64,000 nt of DNA from Planctomycetota bacterium (GTDB lineage: Bacteria > Planctomycetota > MHYJ01 > JACQXL01 > JACQZI01): NCBI GenBank assembly GCA_016207825.1, contig JACQZI010000017.1, positions 1 to 64,000 on the forward strand, read 5' to 3'. This document shows positions 57,734-64,000 of this stretch, piece by piece. The notes beneath the pieces were generated by a model. The model was given only the letters and a program-made list of their open reading frames with translations, was not told the DNA's origin and ran no database searches. Position 1 is the first letter of the stretch. Every line of letters begins with the position of its first letter. A program made the position numbers and the translations under genes.

Positions 57734-58885
57734 TTACATTTTCTCAAAGGGATAAAATAATTTTTGGTACTCCTCCTGCAAGTACCGATCAGTCATCCCC
57801 GCGATATAATCGCAGGTGATACGGTACTTTAACTCATCCTTTTCCAATCTTTTCTGATAACGCAAAGGCAGTTGCTTGGTATCATTTACATACGTATTGA
57901 ATATCCGTTCGATAAAAAGCCTGCCTTTCCTGGTCATCCTTATCAATTGCGGATGAATATAGAAATTATCGTAAAGGAATTTCTGCAATTCCTTTTTCTG
58001 CCTTGACATCGGCTCGGAAAAACAAACCAACCTGACCGGTAATTGGCGAACCTCATCTATCGTTTTTATTTTGTGCTCTTCAAGCAGGCGTTTTGAGTTC
58101 TCTATTATATCAGTAATCTCCAGGTTAATGATATAAATAATTTTCTGGGAACGGGATATACTGGGATTATCCGTATCCAAATTTGCTTTATTTTCGGTAG
58201 AAGCCCGTTTCCAGAGTTCGAGATTTAATAAATCTTTTTCGTTAATTACTCCCGCCCTGATACCGTCATCAAGGTCATGGTTATCATAGGCGATGCTATC
58301 CGCCATATCAACGACCTGCGCTTCAAGTAAAGGCTGCCATTCCGGATGATACATAGGATTAATCTGCGGTTGGTCATAAGCCGTTTTGTGTTTAATCATG
58401 GATTCCCTGATTTCCCAGGAAAGATTCAATCCGGGGAAATGCGGGTAGCGCTGTTCGAGCAGTTCCACGACGCGAAGCCCATTGGAATTATGCTCGAAAC
58501 CACCGTGGTTTTTCATCAGGTCATGAAGTGCTTCTTCTCCGGCGTGTCCGAAAGGGGTGTGTCCGATATCGTGTGACAAAGCGATGCATTCGGTGAGATC
58601 TTCGTTAAGGCCCAATGCTCTGGCAATGGTGCGGGCAAGCTGGGTGACTTCAATGGTATGAGTTAGGCGGGTGCGGTAATGGTCGCCTTCGTGGTTTACA
58701 AAGACCTGTGTTTTGTATTCGAGGCGGCGGAATGCGGTGGAATGGATAATGCGGTCACGGTCGCGCTGATATACGGTCCGGTATGAATGCTCCGGCTCAG
58801 GATACTGCCGTCCTTGGCTCAAACGGCTTTTCATTGCATAAGAAGCCAGTAATTTCTCCTCACGCTCTTCTAATAATTTACGCAT
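57734..58885 (-). CDS. dgt: dGTPase-like deoxynucleoside triphosphohydrolase
   Basis: This 383-residue HD-domain enzyme removes triphosphate from dGTP or other dNTPs. The family marker is RDRDRIIHSTAFRRLEYKTQVF (part) near residue 42. The metal ligands are His79 in RLTHTIEV and the doublet in ALSHDIGHTPFGHAGEEAL. Later EAQVVDMADSIAYDNHDLDDG carries the final Asp. It matches the shorter dGTPase-like class. The upstream neighbour on the same strand is isolated by a terminator. Confidence 0.92.
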   Translation of the reverse strand: MRKLLEEREEKLLASYAMKSRLSQGRQYPEPEHSYRTVYQRDRDRIIHSTAFRRLEYKTQVFVNHEGDHYRTRLTHTIEVTQLARTIARALGLNEDLTECIALSHDIGHTPFGHAGEEALHDLMKNHGGFEHNSNGLRVVELLEQRYPHFPGLNLSWEIRESMIKHKTAYDQPQINPMYHPEWQPLLEAQVVDMADSIAYDNHDLDDGIRAGVINEKDLLNLELWKRASTENKANLDTDNPSISRSQKIIYIINLEITDIIENSKRLLEEHKIKTIDEVRQLPVRLVCFSEPMSRQKKELQKFLYDNFYIHPQLIRMTRKGRLFIERIFNTYVNDTKQLPLRYQKRLEKDELKYRITCDYIAGMTDRYLQEEYQKLFYPFEKM

Positions 58886-58904
58886 ATTGAATACAAAAAC
58901 AGAA

Positions 58905-58947
58905 AAGGGGAAAATGATGGAACTTATTAGCGCACCATTTTCCCCTT
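58905..58947 (-). terminator. Intrinsic terminator after the class V aminotransferase gene
   Basis: AAGGGGAAAATG (58905-58916) and CATTTTCCCCTT (58936-58947) form a perfect 12-bp stem. On the minus strand it is followed by TTCTGTTTTTG, and it lies just past the stop codon at 58955. Confidence 0.85.
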
Positions 58948-58954
58948 GAGAAAT

Positions 58955-60046
58955 TTATTTAGCTGCCACTAAGGCCGGATTGCTTTTCAGTGTAGCATCT
59001 ATGACCGAAAGCAATTCTTTCAATTCGTCCTTTGTGGTATCGCCCATATGAGCGATACGGAAAGTGGTATCTTTGAACTTTCCGTAACCGGCGGAAATCA
59101 TAAACCCTTTCTTGCCGAGTTCTTTATTAAGCTCGCCGATATTGATATTCCTGGTATTGGCAATTGTCGTCAGGGTGATTGATTCATAACCCGGTTCCGG
59201 GAACAAGCCGAATCCACCTTTTTTCGCCCATTCACGGCAGTGCATTGCCATATCTTTCACGCGGTTAAACTTATTGTCCAAGCCTTCCTTAAAGAACTTA
59301 TCCAATTGGTAATTCAAGGCAAAAATATGCGGAAGCGAAGGCGTGGTCGGGGTCTGATTTTTCTCGTCAAACTTCTCGAATTCCGGGAAGCTGAAATAAT
59401 AACCGCGGTTCTTGACGGTTTTGGATTTATCCAACGCTTTTTTACTGATGGAAAACACCGCGAATCCCGGCGGCAAGGCAAAGCCTTTCTGTGTACTTGA
59501 AAGGCAAACATCTATTCCCCATTTATCCACTTCTATTTTGACGCTTGCCATAGAACTTACCGCATCGACCAGGAATATCACTTCGGGATATTTTTTCATG
59601 ACTTCGCCGATTTCAGGCATAGGATTCATTACGCCGGTAGAAGTTTCGTTGTGGGTTACCAATATTGCATCATATTTACCTGTTGCCAATGCCTTATCAA
59701 TCATCTCCGGTTTTATCGCTTTGCCCGGGTCAACTTTCAACGAATCAGTCTCTTTGGCGTTGACTATGGCGATTTCATTCCACCTATCGCCAAATTCGCC
59801 GCAACTACAGGAAAGAATCCGCTTATCGGAACAATTCCGTACGCAGCCTTCCATAACTCCGGTAGCGGAAGATGTTGACAAAAACACCTTGTTATTAGTG
59901 TATAATAATTTCTGTAATTTAGTTTTAACCTGCCCGTGTAAATCCGTATAAGCCTTGGTGCGATGTCCAATCATGGGGGTGCTGAGACTGTTTAACACAT
60001 CCGGATACACCTCGACCGGACCAGGGATAAACAACTTTATGTGCAT
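58955..60046 (-). CDS. Class V aminotransferase (alanine/serine-glyoxylate type)
   Basis: This is a 363-residue PLP enzyme. It begins with LFIPGPVEVYPDVLNSLSTPMIGHR, typical of serine-pyruvate and alanine-glyoxylate aminotransferases. It has HNETSTGVMNPM near residue 131, the cofactor Asp in FLVDAVSSMASV near 156, and the Schiff-base Lys in SSTQKGFALPPG near 186. It may convert glyoxylate to glycine or serve as a phosphonate or sulfonate aminotransferase. It forms a single-gene unit with its own promoter and terminator. Confidence 0.92.
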   Translation of the reverse strand: MHIKLFIPGPVEVYPDVLNSLSTPMIGHRTKAYTDLHGQVKTKLQKLLYTNNKVFLSTSSATGVMEGCVRNCSDKRILSCSCGEFGDRWNEIAIVNAKETDSLKVDPGKAIKPEMIDKALATGKYDAILVTHNETSTGVMNPMPEIGEVMKKYPEVIFLVDAVSSMASVKIEVDKWGIDVCLSSTQKGFALPPGFAVFSISKKALDKSKTVKNRGYYFSFPEFEKFDEKNQTPTTPSLPHIFALNYQLDKFFKEGLDNKFNRVKDMAMHCREWAKKGGFGLFPEPGYESITLTTIANTRNINIGELNKELGKKGFMISAGYGKFKDTTFRIAHMGDTTKDELKELLSVIDATLKSNPALVAAK

Positions 60047-60090
60047 ACCAATCTCCTTTCTTAAATTATAATAGAATTTACAATATTATT

Positions 60091-60119
60091 ATTTTAATGG
60101 CGAATTGCTGCTGGGTCAA
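60091..60119 (-). promoter_or_regulatory. sigma70 promoter for the class V aminotransferase gene
   Basis: On the minus strand TTGACC (60119-60114) and TAAAAT (60096-60091) are separated by 17 bp. AAAGGAGA precedes the start codon at 60046. Confidence 0.7.
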
Positions 60120-60180
60120 GTAAAATAACCTTTTGTGAATATGCCGTAATAAATAGAAATCTACTTTAACATAATGTTTT

Positions 60181-60879
60181 TTAGTTGCTTGGCTGGCTCC
60201 ATGGTTTCCCTCCGGAAATAGGGGGCCAGGTTGTAGTGTTGGTAGGATCAGGGGAATTCCATCTTCTTTCTGTAGTGCCAGTTGTATACCATTTATTAGC
60301 GTCAAGCATCGGATCTGCTCCATAAACGACCCCTTTTTCGTTTATAATGAAAACCCTATCTCCGCTTGATCCATATTGAGCCGGAGCAGCCATAAAACCA
60401 AAAACATAATTATTAGCAATTGCCACACCGGTTCCTGCGTAACAATTTTCGTTATAAACTACCGCCGCATCGTGATCTATCATTGTTTGAAGATAATATC
60501 CTGCTTTTGCTCCCAGAGTGGTGCTGATAGAATTCCAATCCTGTGTTATGCTGGCCGTTATACTATCATCCGCATGCCATGAAAAATCAGCCTTAGCCAC
60601 ATCCAGAGAAATATATGCCGCAGGCTGTCCTTCTTTTAACATCCTATAAAGGCCGGAAACATCATAAGTCCAAAAATCCTGTCTCCCCGTCCCGGACATG
60701 CCTGTCTGTCGCCAGGTCGCTTCGCCGGCAAAGATGGCTTTTAAGCTGCCGATAGCGGCAACTTCATTAGTTCCTTTCCTGGAAGCCAATAAATTCGGGA
60801 TTGAAATCGCCGCAATAATGGCGATAATCGCCACTACAATCATCAATTCTATAAGAGTAAATCCTTCTTTACGTAACAT
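60181..60879 (-). CDS. Type IV pilin-like / pseudopilin protein
   Basis: This 232-residue protein has the prepilin signature: a short basic leader (MLRKEG) ending in Gly6, then FTLIELMIVVAIIAIIAAIS, with Phe7 as the mature N terminus and Glu11 (the fifth mature residue). The large globular part (about 40-232) is longer than classic PilA and ends in a low-complexity Pro/Trp-rich tail (TTTWPPISGGKPWSQPSN). It could be the major pilin or a minor pseudopilin handled by the PilB/PilMNOQ machinery here. It has its own promoter. Confidence 0.9.
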   Translation of the reverse strand: MLRKEGFTLIELMIVVAIIAIIAAISIPNLLASRKGTNEVAAIGSLKAIFAGEATWRQTGMSGTGRQDFWTYDVSGLYRMLKEGQPAAYISLDVAKADFSWHADDSITASITQDWNSISTTLGAKAGYYLQTMIDHDAAVVYNENCYAGTGVAIANNYVFGFMAAPAQYGSSGDRVFIINEKGVVYGADPMLDANKWYTTGTTERRWNSPDPTNTTTWPPISGGKPWSQPSN

Positions 60880-60889
60880 ACTAATATTA

Positions 60890-60918
60890 CTTTTATATTA
60901 ATCACTCATAACTGTCAA
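60890..60918 (-). promoter_or_regulatory. Promoter of the pilin-like gene
   Basis: On the minus strand TTGACA (60918-60913) is followed by TATAAA (60897-60892, 15-bp spacer) or TAAAAG (60895-60890, 17-bp spacer). The start codon is at 60879. No sigma54 GG-N10-GC motif was seen upstream of this pilin gene. Confidence 0.65.
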
Positions 60919-61082
60919 CTAAAAAGTAAAGCCTCTTTGTATTTAAAAAGCTCTTTATTGTTTTTCATTTATTCTAACAAATGGAACTAACTTACGTATC
61001 TATTTCACCCGAAGGAGGTCAGAAAAACAGGCTTACGTGCGAGAAAGCCTATAAAAACTCTATCTTTTAGTCAATTTTATCC
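60919..61082. other. Intergenic stretch with an isolated SD-like site and hairpin
   Basis: A GGAGGTC (about 61014) has no start codon near it. AGGCTT and AAAGCCT then pair around nine bases (about 61030-61051). I see no gene. The stretch lies between the divergent pilin and HtrA promoters. Confidence 0.4.
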
Positions 61083-61111
61083 TTGACTTTTAGTTAATAG
61101 ATGAGTATATT
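61083..61111 (+). promoter_or_regulatory. sigma70 promoter for the HtrA-like gene
   Basis: TTGACT (61083-61088) and TATATT (61106-61111) are separated by 17 bp. AAAGGAG precedes the ATG at 61162. Confidence 0.8.
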
Positions 61112-61161
61112 TAACAATATAATAGCAGATGATAAACTGCCAATAAATTAAAGGAGAAAAA

Positions 61162-62307
61162 ATGAACCAACACAACTTAAAGCATAAAATATTATGGGAA
61201 ATCTCTTTTGTTATTGCCATTTTGTTAACTATTCCGATTTTGATAAAATTAGATGTTTTTGCACAAGTTAAACCACCCCCAAACAAAGGTTCTTCACCTT
61301 TGAAACCAGCCGATACTCCTAACTTTACCAAGAAATCAATAAGCGATGTGGCCAAATTTGTTATTCCATCAACCGTGCAGATTATTAATTTAGTGGAACA
61401 AAAATCACAGTTCCAGGGAGAAAAAGGCCAATTAATACCGAGGGGCACCGGGACTGGCAGTATTATCAATAAAGAAGGTATTATTCTTACAAACTCACAC
61501 GTGGTAAACGGTGCATCGGCACTTTTGGTAATGCTCTCAGACGAAAGGCAATTACCGGCAACTCTAATCGGAGAAGACGTAAAAGCAGACGTCGCTGTTA
61601 TTAAAATAGATAATCCCCCAGCGGATATTATTCCGATTAAATTAGGAGATTCGGATAAACTGGAAATCGGCGATTGGGCGGTAGCTATAGGTAACCCATT
61701 CCGAATGCGTAACACCGTAACCACCGGCATTATCAGCGCCTTAAACCAGCCCCAATCCGCTGAAGTTGCCCAGGAAGACCTTCTTTATATCCAAACCGAT
61801 GCCCCGATTAACCCGGGCAACAGCGGAGGCCCGCTTGTAAATATGCAGGGAGAAGTCATTGGGATAAACTCATGGATATACAACGCCGGCGCGGGCGGTT
61901 CCATCGGACTAGGATTTGCCATCCCTATTAATGCCGCAAAGGAAATCATGCAATCATTGATTACCGATAAAAAGAGTTTCCAGCGATATGTCGGGGTAGA
62001 ACTCTGGCAAATAAACACCTTCTTAGCATATAGCTACAACCACAAAACACTGGATGATTTCCTGCGTGACATGAAACTTAAGGAAACCACGGGAGGCTTT
62101 GTTAAAAATGTTGAACCGGGATCTCCCGCAGCCGAAACAGGGTTAAAAGAAGGAGATGTTATCATTGAATTCGATAAGGCAAAAATAAATTCACCGCGTG
62201 AATATTCTATCGCCATATCCAAGCATAAACCGGGCGACACTGTTGATATTAAAGTTATTCAGAGCGGAGAAATCAAAACATTAAAACTAACCATCGGCAA
62301 AAAATAA
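61162..62307 (+). CDS. HtrA/DegP-like serine protease with PDZ domain
   Basis: This is a 381-residue protein. An N-terminal membrane anchor or signal (about 14-32) is followed by a Pro-rich linker and a trypsin-like protease domain (about 60-270). The catalytic triad is His in LTNSHVVNG (about 114), Asp in KADVAVIKI (about 146) and Ser in NPGNSGGPLV (about 220). One C-terminal PDZ domain follows (about 285-378, GGFVKNVEPGSPAAETGLKEGDVI). It degrades or chaperones misfolded envelope proteins. The downstream gene follows after 21 nt. Confidence 0.94.
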   Translation: MNQHNLKHKILWEISFVIAILLTIPILIKLDVFAQVKPPPNKGSSPLKPADTPNFTKKSISDVAKFVIPSTVQIINLVEQKSQFQGEKGQLIPRGTGTGSIINKEGIILTNSHVVNGASALLVMLSDERQLPATLIGEDVKADVAVIKIDNPPADIIPIKLGDSDKLEIGDWAVAIGNPFRMRNTVTTGIISALNQPQSAEVAQEDLLYIQTDAPINPGNSGGPLVNMQGEVIGINSWIYNAGAGGSIGLGFAIPINAAKEIMQSLITDKKSFQRYVGVELWQINTFLAYSYNHKTLDDFLRDMKLKETTGGFVKNVEPGSPAAETGLKEGDVIIEFDKAKINSPREYSIAISKHKPGDTVDIKVIQSGEIKTLKLTIGKK

Positions 62308-62328
62308 TTATTATAAAGGGAGCTAATT

Positions 62329-64000
62329 ATGGGAACGCCTATAATCTATTGTTCTAAATGTCGCGAAATGATACCTCCGGCTGATATAAGCGCCGGAAAA
62401 ATCATTGAAATTGACGGCAGAAATTTCTGCTATAAATGTTCCCTGGCCTTAAGCCAGGGACAAGCTTCTCCCCCATCTAAACCGGCCGTAAGGCCTCCAG
62501 CGCCGAAACAAACCCCTGCGGCAAGACCAATCTCTGCGACACAACCGGCCAAACCATCGGGTATTCGTCCCGCCGGAGTAAAGCCAACTGTTACCAGACC
62601 ATTAGGCTCACCCCCAGCACTCCATAAACCAGGCGTTTTCCCGTCTACCGTAAAAGGAACATCTCGCCAAAAACCGGTAAGCGGGTTAAGAAAGCCGCAA
62701 CCTTCACGAGTTGCTTCATCTGAAGAAAATGACGATTTTGAAGTCGTTGATAAAAAGCCATCTTCCAAAAAGTATCTTGTCGGCGGTATAGTTGCGGTAG
62801 TCGTAATCGCCCTGGTAGCTATTATATTTGTTTTTTCAGGAAACGATGACAAAGACAAACAAGAGAAAACCAGCAAGAAAAACCCTAAAAAAACATCCCT
62901 AACCGATGCCACGAAAAGCCCAAGCTCAAAATCTCCTGATAAATCAACAACAACCACTCCTCCTGTTAGCAAAGAAGAAGCCCTGGCTAACGCGAAAAAA
63001 GCCTTCGAGGAAATTGAAGCTTACGAATCTAAAAACCCGCTCGAAAGCAAAGAAATCCTTAAACGCATAAAAAATTCGATTGGGCTTATGGCAAATACAC
63101 CTTATGAAGAACCAATAAAGAAAAAACAAACAGAACACGATGAAAAAGAGTTTATTATACGTGAAGTCAGGGACTATTACGACTCTTTCGAGGGGGCAAA
63201 AAATAAAGGGGAAACCATTGATTATGACTATTACATGAAGAATCTAACTGAGCTTAAAGAGAAAGCCGAAAAGACGACCAACAATACCGAATTGCTCAAA
63301 TTTACAGACGACCAAATCGCCAAGGTTCAGGAAGGACAAAAAGGCGAAGGACTGCAAAAACTAAGCGATTTAAAAAAGAATGTAGATGAGTTTTTAGGGA
63401 AAGAATCTTTCGAAATGGCAAAATCAGAATGCAATAATTTCCCTGAAGGCTATAAAAGCGACCCTGCTATTGCCCAAGAAATAGACAAGCTCGTAGAAAA
63501 AATAAACCAGGCTGAACAAGCTTATATCAAAAAGAAAAAAGAAGAAGGCGAAGTCCTATATGACGGTGGCCAACCCGATACCTCCAAATGGATTCCATTT
63601 GGCCTGCCCCCGAAAATGGAAGTTCTCGATGACAACACTCTTTCTTTAGAAAATATAAGCGGGCAGGAAAGTTATATTTTTATGGGCGAAACTTCTTGGG
63701 TTAATTATACCGTTGAAGTAGAATATAAAGTTGTCCAGGGAGCGCTTAATATGCTGATGCGTTTTGATTACGAACCCCTTAAACAACAGCCTCCTTCCAA
63801 TCCTAAACCCCCCGTTGAATACCCCTTGAAACGAACACCCGGAGATGAAAGCTGGAAAAAAATAACCTTGGGAATAAACGATAAAACGCTCACCGTTAAA
63901 CAGGACGACAAACCGGAGGAAAAAAAGACGCTCAACCAAGACTCTGCCACAAACGGGGCATTTGGCTTTGCGTTACGAGCCGGTGATAAAATAATAATCA
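62329..64000 (+). CDS. Zinc-ribbon membrane protein with C-terminal sugar-hydrolase-like domain (partial)
   Basis: The frame is open from the ATG at 62329, behind AAAGGGAG, to the end of the window (557 codons, no stop). The N terminus is a four-Cys zinc ribbon (CSKC at about 8-11 and CYKC at about 34-37). A Pro-rich linker of about 100 residues follows, then one membrane segment (about 147-167, VGGIVAVVVIALVAIIFVF), a Lys/Glu-rich helical region (about 210-410), and a final beta-rich domain. That domain, with WVNYTVEVEYKVVQGALNMLMRF, resembles concanavalin-like 3-keto-disaccharide hydrolase domains. The C terminus is missing. The coupling to the HtrA gene suggests an envelope role. Confidence 0.8.
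   Translation, partial: MGTPIIYCSKCREMIPPADISAGKIIEIDGRNFCYKCSLALSQGQASPPSKPAVRPPAPKQTPAARPISATQPAKPSGIRPAGVKPTVTRPLGSPPALHKPGVFPSTVKGTSRQKPVSGLRKPQPSRVASSEENDDFEVVDKKPSSKKYLVGGIVAVVVIALVAIIFVFSGNDDKDKQEKTSKKNPKKTSLTDATKSPSSKSPDKSTTTTPPVSKEEALANAKKAFEEIEAYESKNPLESKEILKRIKNSIGLMANTPYEEPIKKKQTEHDEKEFIIREVRDYYDSFEGAKNKGETIDYDYYMKNLTELKEKAEKTTNNTELLKFTDDQIAKVQEGQKGEGLQKLSDLKKNVDEFLGKESFEMAKSECNNFPEGYKSDPAIAQEIDKLVEKINQAEQAYIKKKKEEGEVLYDGGQPDTSKWIPFGLPPKMEVLDDNTLSLENISGQESYIFMGETSWVNYTVEVEYKVVQGALNMLMRFDYEPLKQQPPSNPKPPVEYPLKRTPGDESWKKITLGINDKTLTVKQDDKPEEKKTLNQDSATNGAFGFALRAGDKIII

Overview
The window looks like one piece of a planctomycete-type (PVC superphylum) chromosome of moderate GC, about 45% by eye. 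The markers are a small basic protein of the type I associate with PVC genomes (26810-27154), a Ser/Thr kinase fused to a long TPR array, an Ala/Pro-rich SPOR protein, HEAT-repeat and beta-propeller envelope proteins, and a PilMNOQ operon with a PilB that has a separate MshEN protein. There is no rRNA, CRISPR array, intact transposon or phage. One tRNA is present (Arg-CCU). Many sigma70 promoters with 15-17 bp spacers can be read directly. One promoter also has a sigma54 signature.

Layout. 1-2500 is an accessory edge: short 22-bp repeats, a domesticated IS630-type DNA-binding protein with an operator-like palindrome in its promoter, and a decapeptide-repeat surface or fibre-like protein. 2522-7223 holds rplI and rpsR (minus), then glnA, a coupled membrane protein and a LarE sulfur transferase fused to two zinc ribbons. 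7269-14402 is minus: kinase-TPR, tRNA-Arg, apt, hpt, a sigma70 factor, a DegT aminotransferase, and a STAS protein with a small regulator. 14609-21462 is mostly plus: a HypC-HydE fusion, acpS, prfB with the classical +1 frameshift, a WbsX-like lipoprotein, an orphan 2-hydroxyacyl-CoA dehydratase-type activase beside a radical SAM activase, and a GGQ ribosome-rescue factor. 21463-23473 is a second accessory pocket with 22-bp tandem repeats and an unrecognised GC-rich gene.

23567-26785 carries a Tat-exported DUF362 protein, a NapH-NapG-like polyferredoxin and a DUF2914 protein. 26810-34873 is minus: the small basic protein, SPOR protein, NtrC-type activator, OmpA-like lipoprotein, tandem-HTH membrane protein, GGDEF protein, ComEA-like protein, a 2-hydroxyacid dehydrogenase and DUF2344. 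34992-41669 is a type IV pilus assembly operon (nucleotidyltransferase, pilM, pilN, pilO, a PilP-like protein, pilQ), divergent from argS. Next come a HEAT lipoprotein and pilT. 46784-50454 is a decaying accessory island: an HTH gene with a leaderless promoter, about 500 bp of 22-bp periodic DNA, a membrane Cas4-like nuclease split into two genes and interrupted by UAG, and a frameshifted MazF. 50454-53858 encodes a GH5-like enzyme and a beta-propeller protein. 54032-56239 encodes MshEN and PilB. 56627-60879 is minus: PIN-TRAM, dGTPase, a class V aminotransferase and a pilin-like protein. HtrA and a zinc-ribbon membrane protein that runs off the window close the sequence.

The strongest candidates for something undescribed are: (1) a free-standing structured RNA of about 110 nt at 56327-56437 with its own overlapping sigma54/sigma70-like promoter and terminator; (2) the HypC-HydE fusion, joining [NiFe]- and [FeFe]-hydrogenase maturation modules in one polypeptide; (3) the 22-bp periodic arrays at two loci; (4) the two-gene membrane Cas4-like nuclease whose Fe-S cysteines are divided between two proteins; and (5) the LarE-zinc ribbon fusion.
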